Below, piece by piece: positions 51,733 to 61,944 of a stretch of 64,000 nt of DNA (its first letter is position 1; each line of letters opens with the position of its first letter). The translations under genes and the position numbers were made by a program. Below the pieces are notes generated by a model. The model had not been told where the DNA came from. It ran no database searches and saw only the letters and a program-made list of their open reading frames with translations. Source of the stretch: Kitasatospora paranensis (GTDB lineage: Bacteria; Actinomycetota; Actinomycetes; Streptomycetales; Streptomycetaceae); the NCBI RefSeq assembly GCF_039544005.1, contig NZ_BAABKV010000001.1:2170001-2234000 (forward strand). Direction: 5' to 3'.

Positions 51733-52649
51733 ATGAAGCGTCACCACTGGCTGGAGCGGATCCGGCAGCTCGACCCGGAGACCGACTTCGCGGAGATCTA
51801 CCGGATCAGCAGCTGGTACGAGTTCCCGTGGGACACCAACCAGTCGCTGGGCTTCGCGCTGTACCGCACGTACGCGGTGCCGAGCATCGGCCGGCTGCTG
51901 GCCCGGACGGGCGAGTTCACCGCCCGGACGCAGAAGCGCTACGACGACACCGTGCTGATCCTGGAGGCGGTGGTCGAGCACGGCTTCGACTCGGAGCAGG
52001 GCCGCGAGGCGATCCGCCGGATGAACCGGATGCACCGGCGGTACGGGATCTCCAACGAGGACTTCGTGTACGTGCTCGCCACCTTCGTGGTGGTGCCCAA
52101 GCGCTGGCTCGACGACTACGGCTGGCGACCCTACTCCGCGCACGAGGTCCGGGCGAGCGTCAACTACTACCGCGAGCTGGGCCGGCACATGGGGCTGAAG
52201 GACGTCCCGGAGACCTACGAGGGCTTCGAGCGGCTCCTCGACGCCTACGAGCGGGCCCACTTCGCCTTCGACCAGGGCGGCCGGGACGTCTCCGACGCCA
52301 CCCTGGACCTCACCGCGAGCTGGTACCCGCGCCCGCTCGGCGCCCAGATGCGGCGGTCCTCGCTCTGCCTGCTGGACGACCCGCTGCGGGAGGCGTTCGG
52401 CTACCCGAAGCCGCCCGCGGCGCTGACCGCCCTCGTCCGCGGCGGGATGCGGCTGCGCGGGCGCTTCGTCCGGCTGCTCCCCCGCGCCGCCGGCCGCACC
52501 TGGCCCGCGACGGGCGGCAGGTCCGCGGCTACGCGGGCGGGTACCGGATCGCCGAACTCGGCACCTTCGAGCCGGGGGACGGGCCCGCCGCCGGCGGCTG
52601 CCCGTTCGCACCGGACCGGGTGGGCCCGGAGGCGGGCCGGCCGGACTGA
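51733..52649 (+). CDS. MpaB/latex-clearing-protein family (DUF2236) oxygenase, one frame break
   Basis: A protein of the DUF2236/MpaB family, whose better known members (Lcp) are heme-b oxygenases. It begins WLERIRQLDPETDFAEIYRI, with the helix pattern FVYVLATFVVVPKRWLDDYG near residue 112 and AHFAFDQGGRDVSDATLDL near 175. The frame changes at C5 52479-52483; one base gives LLPPRRRPHLARDG and the end VGPEAGRPD, about 305 residues. GGAGGAACCC precedes the ATG. No export signal is visible. Confidence 0.82.
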
Positions 52650-52656
52650 CCGGCGG

Positions 52657-52693
52657 CCGCCGCCCGTCCCGGCGGGTGCGGGGCGGGCGGCGG
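52657..52693. terminator. Bidirectional terminator hairpin
   Basis: CCGCCGCCCG (52657-52666) pairs with CGGGCGGCGG (52684-52693) around a GC-rich loop, between two convergent genes. Confidence 0.65.
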
Positions 52694-52699
52694 GGCAGG

Positions 52700-54748
52700 C
52701 TACGGCAGGTGCACGGCGGTGAAGTCACCGGCCGGGACACCGTCCAGGGCGCCCTCGACGGCGTCCCGCCAGATCGGCCCGGCCAGCGTGGCGCCGAAGG
52801 CCTGGTCGATGCGCCGGCCGCCCATCCGCTGGCCCTCCAGCGGCGCGGGCGCCAGGGTGTCGCTGACCACGGTGGCCCCGGCGACCTCGGGCGTGTAGCC
52901 GACGAACCAGGCCTGCCGGCCCTCGTTGGTGGTACCGGTCTTGCCCGCGCTGTCGCGGTCGTCCAGCCCGGCGGTGGTACCGGTGCCGTCCTCGACGACG
53001 CCCCGGAGCATCGCGGTGACGGTGTCGGCGGTGGTCGGTGACATCACGTCGGCGCAGCTCTGCTTCGGCACCGTCAGGCCCTTGCCGTCCGGGCCGATCA
53101 CCGCGGTGATCGCCGTCGGCGTGCAGTACGTGCCGTGCGCGGCGAACGCGGCGTAGGCCGAGGCCATCTCCAGCGGCGTCAGGTCGTTGCTGCCGAGCGT
53201 CATCGAGGGCACCACGCTGAGCTTCTCGCCGCCGGCCTGCTGGGTGATCCCGAGCGAGGCCGCCAGCTTCGCCACGTTGCACAGACCGGCGTCGGCCTCC
53301 AGCCGGGCGAAGTAGGTGTTGACCGACTTCGCCATCGCCTCCGGCATCGCGAAGCTGCCGACCAGCTTGGTGCTGTCGTTGTGCACCTCGCCGTTCTCCG
53401 GGAACCGGCCGCCCGAGCAGTCCTTCATCGCCGGCCACGGGATGCTGTAGTCCGAGGTGTAGCTCTGGGTGACGGGGATGCCGTTCTCCAGCGCGGCGGC
53501 GGCCACGATCGGCTTGAAGGTCGAGCCGGTCGGGAAGCCCAGGCCGCCGCCCATCCGCTTCGGGACGTTCAGGTTGATCTGGGTCTGGCCCTGGCCCAGG
53601 CCGTAGGTGCGGCTCTGCGCCATGCCGAGGATCTTGCCGGTGCCCGGCTGCACCACGGTCATCGCCGCGGCGGGCTTCTCGGACGGGTACGCGTGCGAGG
53701 TGACGGCGTCCTGCACCGACTTCTGCGTCTTCGGGTCGAGCGTGGTGCGGATCTGCAGGCCGCCGCGGTTCCACAGCGCCGTGCGGTCGGCCGCGGTCTT
53801 CCCGAAGGCCGGGTCGGTGAGCACCACCTTCTGGACGTAGTCGCAGAAGAAGCCCTCGCCCGTCCCGGCGGTGATGCAGCCCTGGTGGGGCCGGGTCACG
53901 TTGAGGCCGAGCGGGGCGGCGATCGCCTGCTGCTCCTGGGCGGGCGTGATGTGCCCCAGCTCCGCCATCCTGCGCAGCACGGTGTCGCGCCGCTCCTTCG
54001 CCAGGTCGGCCTTGACGGTGGGGTCGTAGGCGGACGGCGACTGGACGAGGCCGGCCAGCAGGGCGGCCTGCGGGAGGGTCAGGTCCTTCGCGGAGACGCT
54101 GAAGTAGCGCTGCGCGGCGGCCTCCACGCCGTACGCCTTCTCGCCGAAGAAGGTGATGTTGAGGTAGTTGGTGAGGATCTGGTCCTTGGTGAGCGACTCC
54201 TCGACCTTGATCGCGTACTTCAGTTCGCGGATCTTGCGGTCGACGGTCTGCCGCTGGGCCTCCAGCACCTTCTGCGGGTCGTCGCCGGCCTGGTCGACGA
54301 AGACGTTCTTCACGTACTGCTGGGCCAGGGTGGACGCGCCCTGCGAGGTGCCGCCGTTGGCCGCGTTGGAGTTCAGGGCCCGCAGTATGCCCTTGAGGTC
54401 GACGGCGCCGTGCTGGTAGAAGCGGCTGTCCTCGATGTCCACCAGGGCGGTCTTCATCACCGGGGCTATCTTGTCGGAGGCCACCACCGTGCGGTCCCGG
54501 CTGTAGATGGTGGCGATCGTGCCGCCGTCGGCGTCGAGGACGGTGGAGGCCTGCGACAGCGCAGGGGTCACGAAGTCGTCCGGCAGGTTGTCGAAGTCGT
54601 CCACTGCCGAACGTGCGCCCAGCCCCGCGGCCCCCACCGCGGGGAGGGCGAGGCCTGCGACGAGGACGCCGCCGAGCGCGCTCGCGCCCAGGAGCCGGGC
54701 GCCGAGCAGCGCCTTCTTCCAAAGACCTCTGGAGTTGTGGGGTGCCAT
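52700..54748 (-). CDS. Bifunctional penicillin-binding protein (class A, glycosyltransferase/transpeptidase)
   Basis: A 682-residue class A PBP. One N-terminal membrane anchor (LLGASALGGVLVAGLALPAVG) is followed by the GT51 domain with EDSRFYQHGAVD near residue 103 and LAQQYVKNVF. The transpeptidase domain has GSTFKP near 405, SVN near 476 and KTGTTNEGRQAWFVGY near 603. It polymerises and cross-links peptidoglycan outside the membrane. The ATG at 54748 is used; an upstream extension is not conserved. The gene is unbroken. Confidence 0.95.
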   Translation of the reverse strand: MAPHNSRGLWKKALLGARLLGASALGGVLVAGLALPAVGAAGLGARSAVDDFDNLPDDFVTPALSQASTVLDADGGTIATIYSRDRTVVASDKIAPVMKTALVDIEDSRFYQHGAVDLKGILRALNSNAANGGTSQGASTLAQQYVKNVFVDQAGDDPQKVLEAQRQTVDRKIRELKYAIKVEESLTKDQILTNYLNITFFGEKAYGVEAAAQRYFSVSAKDLTLPQAALLAGLVQSPSAYDPTVKADLAKERRDTVLRRMAELGHITPAQEQQAIAAPLGLNVTRPHQGCITAGTGEGFFCDYVQKVVLTDPAFGKTAADRTALWNRGGLQIRTTLDPKTQKSVQDAVTSHAYPSEKPAAAMTVVQPGTGKILGMAQSRTYGLGQGQTQINLNVPKRMGGGLGFPTGSTFKPIVAAAALENGIPVTQSYTSDYSIPWPAMKDCSGGRFPENGEVHNDSTKLVGSFAMPEAMAKSVNTYFARLEADAGLCNVAKLAASLGITQQAGGEKLSVVPSMTLGSNDLTPLEMASAYAAFAAHGTYCTPTAITAVIGPDGKGLTVPKQSCADVMSPTTADTVTAMLRGVVEDGTGTTAGLDDRDSAGKTGTTNEGRQAWFVGYTPEVAGATVVSDTLAPAPLEGQRMGGRRIDQAFGATLAGPIWRDAVEGALDGVPAGDFTAVHLP

Positions 54749-54884
54749 GGGGACAAGCCTATGCGGCCGATCGTCCACCAAGGATCCGATTTTCTTCCCG
54801 CATTCGTCACAACTCCGTGACAGGACGGGCCCTGACGGCACACCGGGTGCGGGGCCGGCGCCCGGCAGGCGGGAGAGCGTGATC

Positions 54885-57089
54885 TCAGAGCGCGTCGGCC
54901 GCGGCCGGAAGGGCGCCGGCGACGGCCGTGCCGGGCGGCTCCTCCGGGGTGCCGTCGTGGCCGTCGCCCTCGATGTCCACGTGCGGCAGCAGCCGGTCCA
55001 GCCATCCGGGCAGCCACCAGTTGGCGCGGCCGAGCAGCACCATGCTCGCGGGCACGAGCACGCCGCGGACGACGGTGGCGTCCAGGGCGACCGCGACGGC
55101 GAGGCCGACGCCGAACATCTTCACCACGGGATCGTCCGACAGCACGTACCCGAGGAAGACGCTCACCATGATCAGGGCCGCCGAGGTGATGATCCGTCCC
55201 GTCCCCGCCAGGCCGGCGACCACCGCGCGCCGGTTGTCGCCGCCGCGCAGGAAGGCGGTGCGCACGGCGGTGAGCAGGAAGACCTCGTAGTCCATCGACA
55301 GGCCGAACAGCACCGCGAACAGCAGCAGCGGCACGTACCCGGGGATCGCCACCGCGCCCTCCAGGCCGATGAGCCGTGCGCCGTGGCCGCGTTGGAACAC
55401 CGCGGTGAGCACGCCGTAGGCGGCGGCCACCGAGAGCAGGTTCATCAGCGCGGCCTTCGCCGCGACGACCGGGGAGCGGAAGGCCAGCAGCAGGAGCAGC
55501 CCGGCGACGACCAGCACGAAGCCCACCACCAGCGGCATCCGCCGGGCGAGCCGGTCGTTGAGGTCGGCCTGCGCGGCCGGGGCGCCGCCCACGTGGGCCG
55601 TCCCGCCGTCGGCGGCGGCAGCGGGCAGGGTGTCCGTCCGCAGCCGGTGCACCAGGGCGACGGTGGCCGGGTCGGCGGGCGCGGTGGCGGGGGTGATCTG
55701 CCAGCGGGCGTACCGGCCGTCGGCGCTCACCTGGACGGGGCCGACGGCGGCCACCCCGGGGGTGGCGCGCAGGGCCGCCGTCAGCGCGGTCAGCCGGCCG
55801 TCGGAGGGGCCGGCCGCCGGGGTGCGCAGCACGTCGAGGACCTGGAGCGTCCCGTTGGCGCCGGGGCCGAAGGCGGCGGCCATCCGGTCGTAGGCGGTGC
55901 GGCTCGCCGAGCCCGTCCGGTCGGAGCCGGCGTCCAGCTGGCCGAAGGTCAGGCCGGCGGCCGGCGCGGCGAGGACGCCGAGCAGGGCGAGTCCGCCGGC
56001 CAGGCAGCGCCAGGGCCGGGCCGCGACGTACGCGGCGACCCGGCCCCAGCCGCGCGGGCCCGCGGCCGGGGCGGGAGCGGCCTTCGGGGTGAGCCGGCGC
56101 CCGAGCAGGGCCAGCACGGCGGGCAGCAGGGTGAGCGCGGCCGCCATGGCGACGAGGACGGCGATCCCGGGAGCGATCGCCAGCGCGTACAGCAGGGGCA
56201 GCCCGCCCAGGGCGAGGCCGGCCAGGGCGGCGACGACCGCGCTGCCGGCGAAGGCGACGGCCTTGCCCGAGCCGGCCATGGTCCGCACCGCGGCGTCCTC
56301 GACGCCCACCCCCGCGGCGCGCAGTTCGCGGAAGCGGGTGAGGCAGAACAGCGTGTAGTCGATGCCCACGCCGAGCCCGATCATGGCGGCGATGGTGGCG
56401 CCGGAGGACGGCATGTCGACCACGTGCCCCAGCAGGCCGATCGCCGGCAGGGCGATGCCGAGGCCGAGCGCGCCGAACAGCAGCGGCAGGCCGGCCGCGA
56501 CCAGGCTGCCGAAGGTGACGGTGAGGACGACCAGGGCGGCGACGAGCCCGACGGCCTCGCTGCGGCCGGTCGAGCCCTTGTCGACGGCGGCGGCCAGCGC
56601 CCCGCCGGGGGTGACCTCCACCCCGGCGGCGCCGGCGGGGGCCGCGGCGGCCGTGACGGCCCGGGTGATCTCCGCGGTGATGTCCCGGGCCGTGACGTCG
56701 AGTTCGACCGCGAGGTAGCCGGTGTGCCCATCGGCGCTCAGGGCGGAGCGGCCCGCCGGGTCGTAGGGGGTGGTGACGGCGACCACGTGGTCGACCCGGG
56801 CGACGGCCTGCGCGGCCCGCTCGACCGCGGCCCGGACGTCGGGGGCGGTGAGGGCGGCCGCACCGGCGGCGGTGTGCAGGAGGACGGGCTGCCGGCCGGA
56901 GGGGCTGTCGTGGAACACGGCGCCGAGGTCACGGGCCGCCTGACTGTCGCTGCCGGGGATGGAGACCGATTCGCTGGTCACCTTCCCGAGCGCCCCGACG
57001 GCGGCGAGGGCCGCGGTGAGCAGCAGCAGCCAGGCGGCGACGGTGCGCCGGGGCCGACGGGCGCACCAGCGCCCCAGGGTGGTGAACAT
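54885..57089 (-). CDS. MMPL family transporter
   Basis: A 734-residue RND-type transporter with twelve membrane segments and two large extracytoplasmic loops. The N-terminus has [24 protein letters not shown], and the segment [21 protein letters not shown] (with the proton-relay GIDY) occurs near residue 240, with [16 protein letters not shown] as its second-half counterpart near 580. It exports a lipid or hydrophobic compound. The divergent TetR gene and two palindromes imply ligand control. No frame break. Confidence 0.93.
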   Translation of the reverse strand: MFTTLGRWCARRPRRTVAAWLLLLTAALAAVGALGKVTSESVSIPGSDSQAARDLGAVFHDSPSGRQPVLLHTAAGAAALTAPDVRAAVERAAQAVARVDHVVAVTTPYDPAGRSALSADGHTGYLAVELDVTARDITAEITRAVTAAAAPAGAAGVEVTPGGALAAAVDKGSTGRSEAVGLVAALVVLTVTFGSLVAAGLPLLFGALGLGIALPAIGLLGHVVDMPSSGATIAAMIGLGVGIDYTLFCLTRFRELRAAGVGVEDAAVRTMAGSGKAVAFAGSAVVAALAGLALGGLPLLYALAIAPGIAVLVAMAAALTLLPAVLALLGRRLTPKAAPAPAAGPRGWGRVAAYVAARPWRCLAGGLALLGVLAAPAAGLTFGQLDAGSDRTGSASRTAYDRMAAAFGPGANGTLQVLDVLRTPAAGPSDGRLTALTAALRATPGVAAVGPVQVSADGRYARWQITPATAPADPATVALVHRLRTDTLPAAAADGGTAHVGGAPAAQADLNDRLARRMPLVVGFVLVVAGLLLLLAFRSPVVAAKAALMNLLSVAAAYGVLTAVFQRGHGARLIGLEGAVAIPGYVPLLLFAVLFGLSMDYEVFLLTAVRTAFLRGGDNRRAVVAGLAGTGRIITSAALIMVSVFLGYVLSDDPVVKMFGVGLAVAVALDATVVRGVLVPASMVLLGRANWWLPGWLDRLLPHVDIEGDGHDGTPEEPPGTAVAGALPAAADAL

Positions 57090-57145
57090 CGGCCGGTCGT
57101 CCTTCCGTACGGCGGTTGCGGTCGCGGCCGCCCCACCCCAACTCA

Positions 57146-57162
57146 TTGCACTCCCCGTGCAG
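57146..57162. promoter_or_regulatory. TetR operator A (TGCAC-TCCCC-GTGCA)
   Basis: An inverted repeat 58 bases from the MMPL start, sharing the TTGCA half-sites with operator B 25 bases away. Confidence 0.65.
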
Positions 57163-57170
57163 CTTTACCG

Positions 57171-57187
57171 TTGCATTCGAAGTGCAA
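57171..57187. promoter_or_regulatory. TetR operator B (TTGCATTCGAAGTGCAA)
   Basis: A near-perfect 17-base palindrome upstream of the TetR gene. With operator A it covers the divergent MMPL/tetR promoter region. Confidence 0.75.
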
Positions 57188-57222
57188 CAATGTCAATCGA
57201 CGGGCGACGAAGGGGTGCGCAG

Positions 57223-57870
57223 GTGGACACACCGGCAGCGGGCGCGGCGGGCCGGGCCGTGGACGGCCGCACCGAGCGCGGACGGCAGACCCGGGAGAAG
57301 ATCGCCGACGCGCTGCTCTCGCTGCTCGACGACGGCGAGGCGAGCTTCCCCGCCGACCGGGTCGCCGAACGGGCCGGCGTCTCCCGGCGCCTGGTCTTCC
57401 ACCACTTCGAGGACATGGCACAGCTGGTGGACACCGCGATCGCCCGCCGGCTGGACGACCTGGCCGGCCGGATCGGCCCGCTGCCCACCGACGGCCCCCG
57501 CGACACCCGGGTCACCGCCCTCACCGAGCAGCGCGCCCGGATCCTGGAGTGGATCACCCCGGCGCGGCTCGCCGTCCTGCGGCTGGACAGCCCCTCCGAG
57601 AAGGTCCGGCAGGCCGTCCGCCAGGTCACCGACTTCGCCCGGCAGCGGCTGGCCGACGTCTTCGCCGTCGAGCTCGACCCGCTGCCCGCGGACCGCCGTA
57701 CCGACCTCCTCAACGCCCTGGACGCCGCCACCACCTGGGGCGCCTGGCACCACTGGCGCAACCGCGGCCTGGCCCCCGAGGACGCCCGCCGGACGATGGC
57801 GCTCACCGTGCACGCCCTGCTCGCCGCCGCGGCCGGCCCGGACCATCCGAATCGCACCGGATGCCCTTGA
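57223..57870 (+). CDS. TetR family regulator of the MMPL transporter
   Basis: A 215-residue repressor with helix-turn-helix segment [20 protein letters not shown] near residues 46-66. I choose GTG at 57223 because GAAGGGG is seven bases upstream; ATG at 57190 would start at the edge of operator B with no ribosome site. The acyl-CoA ligase starts 61 bases downstream and may be co-transcribed, linking lipid activation and MMPL export to one regulator. Confidence 0.88.
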   Translation: MDTPAAGAAGRAVDGRTERGRQTREKIADALLSLLDDGEASFPADRVAERAGVSRRLVFHHFEDMAQLVDTAIARRLDDLAGRIGPLPTDGPRDTRVTALTEQRARILEWITPARLAVLRLDSPSEKVRQAVRQVTDFARQRLADVFAVELDPLPADRRTDLLNALDAATTWGAWHHWRNRGLAPEDARRTMALTVHALLAAAAGPDHPNRTGCP

Positions 57871-57931
57871 CGAAAGGCCGCCCGGTGGCAAGCCTTGTCC
57901 CGGCAGAGCAGCCCAGCCCCGGAGGTCAACG

Positions 57932-59527
57932 GTGACCGCTCAGGCGTCCCACGCGCACGGCCGCACCGATGTCCCACTGCTGACCGGGACGATCGGTCGG
58001 TGTCTGGACGAGGCGGTCGCCGCCTTCCCGGACCGCGAGGCCCTGGTCGACGTGCCGAGCGGCCGCCGCTGGACGTACGCCGAACTCGGCCGCGACGTCG
58101 ACCGGGTGGCCCGCGGGCTGCAGGCGCGCGGGGTCGGCCGCGGCGACCGGGTCGGCATCTGGGCGCTCAACTGCCCCGAGTGGGTGCTGGTGCAGTACGC
58201 CACCGCGCGGCTCGGCGCGATCCTGGTGAACATCAACCCCGCCTACCGGACGCACGAACTCGCCTACGCGCTCAACCAGTCCGGGGTCTGCCTGCTGGTC
58301 GCCCAGCCCGCCCACCGCACCAGCGACTACCGCGCGATGGTGGCGGAGGTCCGCGAGCAGTGCCCGGGGCTGCGCGAGACGCTCTGGATCGGCGACCCGC
58401 AGTGGGAAGGCCTGGACGGCGACGGGGAGTTCCCCGCCGACCTGGCCCCGGACGACCCGATCAACATCCAGTACACCTCGGGCACCACCGGCTTCCCCAA
58501 GGGCGCCACCCTCTCGCACCGCAACATCCTCAACAACGGCTTCTGGGTGGGCGAGCTGGTCGGCTACACCGAGCACGACCGGATCTGCCTGCCGGTGCCC
58601 TTCTACCACTGCTTCGGCATGGTGATGGGCAATCTCGCCGCGCTCAGCCACGGCGCCTGCGTGATCATCCCCGGGCAGGGCTTCGACCCGGCCGCCACCC
58701 TGCACGCCGTCCAGGCCGAACGCGCCACCTCGCTGTACGGCGTGCCGACGATGTTCATCGCCGAACTCGGCCTCGACGGCTTCGCCGGGTACGACCTCAC
58801 CTCGCTGCGCACCGGCATCATGGCCGGCTCGCCCTGCCCGGTGGAGGTGATGAAGCGCGTCCAGACCGAGATGCACATGGCCGAGGTGGCCATCGCGTAC
58901 GGGATGACCGAGACCTCACCGGTCTCCACCCAGACCCGCCGCGACGACGACCTGGAGCACCGCACCGGCACGGTCGGCCGGGTGCTGCCGCACCTGGAGG
59001 TGAAGGTGGTCGATCCGGCCACCGGGCGGACGGTGGACCGCGGCCTGCCCGGCGAGCTGTGCACCCGCGGCTACTCGGTGATGCTCGGCTACTGGAACGA
59101 CCCCGAGCGCACCGCCGAGGCGGTCGACCCGGACGGCTGGATGCACACCGGGGACCTCGCGGTCATGCAGGAGGACGGCTACCTGGCGATCGTCGGCCGG
59201 ATCAAGGACATGATCATCCGCGGCGGGGAGAACGTGTACCCGCGCGAGATCGAGGAGTTCCTGCACACCCACCCGGCCATCGCCGACGTCCAGGTCGTCG
59301 GCGTGCCCGACGAGCGGTACGGCGAGGAGGTGTGCGCCTTCGTGGTGCTGAGCGACCCGTCCGGCACGCTCGGGACGGCGGAGGTCGCGGACTTCTGCCG
59401 CGGCCGCCTCGCGCACTTCAAGACGCCCCGCCACGTGCACGTGGTCGACGGCTTCCCGATGACGGTGAGCGGCAAGGTCAGAAAGAACGAACTGCGCGAA
59501 CGGGCGGCCCGGGCCCTGCAGGGATGA
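57932..59527 (+). CDS. Fatty acyl-CoA synthetase / AMP-dependent ligase
   Basis: A 531-residue ANL-family ligase. P-loop [17 protein letters not shown] is near residue 181, A5 motif [15 protein letters not shown] near 322, A8 [18 protein letters not shown] near 426, and the catalytic Lys in [13 protein letters not shown] near 513. Its start is GTG with GGAGG seven bases upstream. It resembles FadD3/FadD35-like or medium-chain ligases but the chain length is uncertain. Together with TetR and MMPL it could activate a fatty acid whose derivative is exported. Confidence 0.92.
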   Translation: MTAQASHAHGRTDVPLLTGTIGRCLDEAVAAFPDREALVDVPSGRRWTYAELGRDVDRVARGLQARGVGRGDRVGIWALNCPEWVLVQYATARLGAILVNINPAYRTHELAYALNQSGVCLLVAQPAHRTSDYRAMVAEVREQCPGLRETLWIGDPQWEGLDGDGEFPADLAPDDPINIQYTSGTTGFPKGATLSHRNILNNGFWVGELVGYTEHDRICLPVPFYHCFGMVMGNLAALSHGACVIIPGQGFDPAATLHAVQAERATSLYGVPTMFIAELGLDGFAGYDLTSLRTGIMAGSPCPVEVMKRVQTEMHMAEVAIAYGMTETSPVSTQTRRDDDLEHRTGTVGRVLPHLEVKVVDPATGRTVDRGLPGELCTRGYSVMLGYWNDPERTAEAVDPDGWMHTGDLAVMQEDGYLAIVGRIKDMIIRGGENVYPREIEEFLHTHPAIADVQVVGVPDERYGEEVCAFVVLSDPSGTLGTAEVADFCRGRLAHFKTPRHVHVVDGFPMTVSGKVRKNELRERAARALQG

Positions 59528-59607
59528 GCCGCCGGACCGGACCGGGCCGGTTACCCGCCGGGCTGCGCGCCCGGCCACCGCCGGTCGCCGTCCGTTACCC
59601 TGGTGAC

Positions 59608-59682
59608 GTGCTCCTTCTCGTCAGCCGTCGCCACGTGGACCTGCTCCGCGTCACGAGCATGTCCTGTCGACGCTCCGGCTGA
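59608..59682 (+). CDS. Putative leader peptide (RHVDLxRVTS...C type)
   Basis: A 24-residue ORF starting GTG with core RRHVDLLRVTSMSCRR. This motif recurs in short actinobacterial leader peptides placed upstream of sulfur and cysteine metabolism genes, with the Cys near the end. A TACCCT -10-like box ends seven bases before the GTG and no ribosome site precedes it, so the ORF is probably leaderless. It lies 135 bases upstream of the 2-oxoglutarate/isopenicillin-N-synthase-like oxygenase gene and could control it by attenuation. Confidence 0.75.
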   Translation: MLLLVSRRHVDLLRVTSMSCRRSG

Positions 59683-59817
59683 TCCCGCTCCGCCTCCGCC
59701 CTCAGGGCACACACCCGTCCCGGCCCCGCTGCACCCGACACACCCGGTGCGGCAGCGGCAGCGCCCCCGGCCATCGCCGGGCCCCGCCGGGCATCGACAC
59801 CCCAGGTGATGTCACCC

Positions 59818-60843
59818 ATGACGCAGCAGTCCCACCCCACCGGTCTCCCCGTGATCGACCTCTCGCTCGCCGACGACGGCCCCCGGGGCCGCACCCGGCT
59901 GCACACCGCGCTGCGGTCGGCCGCCACCGGCGTCGGCTTCTTCCAGCTCGTCGGACACGACGTGACCCCCGCCGAGACGGCCGCCCTCACCGGAGCCATG
60001 CGGGCGTTCTTCGCCCTGCCGGAGGCCGACCGGCTGGCCGTGAGCAACCTCAACTCCCCGCACTTCCGCGGCTACACCCGCACCGGCGACGAACGCACCG
60101 GCGGCAACCGCGACTGGCGCGACCAGCTCGACATCGGCGCCGAACTGCCCCCGCACGTGCCCGCCCGCGGCGAACCCCCGTACTGGTGGCTGGAGGGCCC
60201 CAACCAGTGGCCGGCCGCCCTGCCCGAACTGCGGGAGGCCGCGCTGCACTGGATCGACCGGCTCGGCGGCGTCGGACGGCGGCTGCTGCACGAACTGCTC
60301 GCCGCGATCGGCGCCCGCCCGGACTTCTACGACGACGCCTTCGCCGGCCACCCCCACCTGCGGCTCAAGCTGGTGCGCTACCCCGGCACCGCGCCCGACG
60401 GCGCGGCCCAGGGGGTCGGCTCCCACAAGGACTACGGCTTCATCACGCTGCTGCTCCAGGACACCGTCGGCGGGCTGGAGGTGGAGCGCCCGGACGGCAC
60501 CTTCCTGGCCGTGCCGCCGATGGAGGGCGCGTTCGTGGTGAACCTCGGCGAACTGCTGGAGGTCGCCACCGACGGCTACCTGAAGGCCACCAGCCACCGG
60601 GTGGTCAGCCCGCCCGGGGCGCGCGAACGGTTCTCCGTGCCGTTCTTCTACAACCCGCGCCTCGACGCCCACATCGAACCGCTCGACTTCCCGCAGGCCC
60701 ACCACGCGCCCGGCGCCACCCAGGACCCGGCGAACCCGCTGTACGCCGAGTTCGGCCGCAACGAACTCAAGGGCTACCTGCGGGCCCACCCCGGGGTGAC
60801 CCGGCGGCACCACGCCGACCTGCTGCCGCTCACCGCGGCCTGA
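59818..60843 (+). CDS. Isopenicillin-N-synthase family 2-oxoglutarate/Fe(II) oxygenase
   Basis: A 341-residue Fe(II) oxygenase. The N-terminal DIOX_N region opens GLPVIDLSLADD, with GVGFFQLVGHDV. The metal triad comes from VGSHKDYGFITLL (His and Asp) and LKATSHRV (distal His), and the 2-oxoglutarate Arg is in RERFSVPFF (R-x-S). AGGTGATG precedes the ATG at 59818; 59806 is an upstream alternative. It hydroxylates or desaturates an unknown small molecule. The leader peptide upstream suggests sulfur-linked regulation, but no biosynthetic cluster is present. Confidence 0.9.
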   Translation: MTQQSHPTGLPVIDLSLADDGPRGRTRLHTALRSAATGVGFFQLVGHDVTPAETAALTGAMRAFFALPEADRLAVSNLNSPHFRGYTRTGDERTGGNRDWRDQLDIGAELPPHVPARGEPPYWWLEGPNQWPAALPELREAALHWIDRLGGVGRRLLHELLAAIGARPDFYDDAFAGHPHLRLKLVRYPGTAPDGAAQGVGSHKDYGFITLLLQDTVGGLEVERPDGTFLAVPPMEGAFVVNLGELLEVATDGYLKATSHRVVSPPGARERFSVPFFYNPRLDAHIEPLDFPQAHHAPGATQDPANPLYAEFGRNELKGYLRAHPGVTRRHHADLLPLTAA

Positions 60844-60872
60844 CCCGGCGCCGATCCGGCCCGACCACGACG

Positions 60873-60902
60873 GTGCGGCCGCTCCCCGGGGAGCGGCCGC
60901 AC
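60873..60902 (+). terminator. Intrinsic terminator after the oxygenase
   Basis: A 15-bp perfect inverted repeat with no spacer (GTGCGGCCGCTCCCC / GGGGAGCGGCCGCAC), 30 bases after the stop. Confidence 0.85.
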
Positions 60903-60927
60903 TGTTGCGTCCGCGCGCCTTCAATGC

Positions 60928-60951
60928 TTGCATTGTTCTAGCATCATGCAA
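60928..60951. promoter_or_regulatory. Inverted repeat TTGCAT...ATGCAA, candidate YtrA-type operator
   Basis: Six-base arms separated by 12 bases in an AT-rich promoter just upstream of the DUF1648-gntR pair. The site includes a TAGCAT -10-like box, as expected for an autoregulated GntR/YtrA repressor. Confidence 0.6.
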
Positions 60952-60968
60952 ACAACTGGAGCATCCCC

Positions 60969-61935
60969 ATGGACCAGCCGGCACCGCGCACCCCGCGCCG
61001 CCGCACCCTCGCGTTACCGCCCCACCTGCTCGCCGCCGGCACCGTCGCCCTGACCTACCTGGGTCTGCACGGCCGGCTGCCCGACCCGATGGCCGCACAC
61101 TTCTCCGGCAGCCGCACCGACGGCACCATGGCCCCGCTGCGCTTCCTGCTTCTCGCGCTGGCCCTCCAGGCCCTGGTCGGCGTGGTGTCCGTCGCCTTCG
61201 CCCACCGCGCCGACGGGCCGATGCTGCGCGGCGCGCTCGCGGCCGGATACGCGGCCGCCGCCCTGCTCGGCGGGCTGTTCACCGCCCTGCTGGCCGCCAA
61301 CGCCGACGCCGGCACCGCCGACCGGGTGTCCTTCCCCGGCGGGGCGGCCGCCCTCGCCCTGGCCGCGGCAGCGGCGGCCGGCGCCCTCGGACTGCTGCTC
61401 GCGGGCCGCTCCCCGGCGCTTCGGCCACCGGCCCCCGCACCCCCGCGCCGGTCCGCCCCGCGGAACCGCTCGACCTCGGCACCGGCGACCGCGGCGCCTG
61501 GAGCCGTACGGCCGGCTCCCCGCCCTGCGCACCGCCGGGCCCGCGCTGCTCGCCCTCGCCGCGATCGTCTGGGCGGCCGGCAGCCCGGCGGGCGCGGCCC
61601 CGATCGCGGCGGCCGGGCTGCTGGTCGCCGCGGGCGCCCGGATCCGGGTCACCGTCGACCGGCACGGCCTGACGGTCGGCCCGCCCCTGCTGCGCCGTCC
61701 GCACCTGCACATCCCGCTGGAGCGGATCGCCGCCGCCGGCACCCGGCAGGTCCGGGCCCGCGCGGAGTTCGGCGGCTGGGGCCACCGACTGCGGCCAGGC
61801 ACCAGTGGCATAGTGATGCGTTCCGGGGAGGCACTCGCCCTGCGCCTCACCGACGGCTCGGAGTTCGTGGTGACGGTCGCCGACGCGGCCACCGCCGCGG
61901 GCCTGCTCACCGCCCTCCTCCAGCGCTCACGGTAG
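60969..61935 (+). CDS. DUF1648 membrane protein, two frame breaks
   Basis: A membrane protein of about 322 residues. The first membrane helix is followed by the DUF1648 signature GRLPDPMAAHFSGSRTDGTM, then two helix pairs. The frame breaks between 61411 and 61436 (runs of C4 and C5) and at C4 61518-61521; one base at each restores AEPLDLGTGDRG and SPALRTAGPALLALAAIVW. A soluble PH-like C-terminal part follows (RIRVTVDRHGLTVGPPLLRRP). The GntR regulator starts 9 bases later; this pair is common in Gram-positive bacteria and linked to envelope stress, with unknown mechanism. Confidence 0.78.
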
Positions 61936-61944
61936 GACGCCCAC

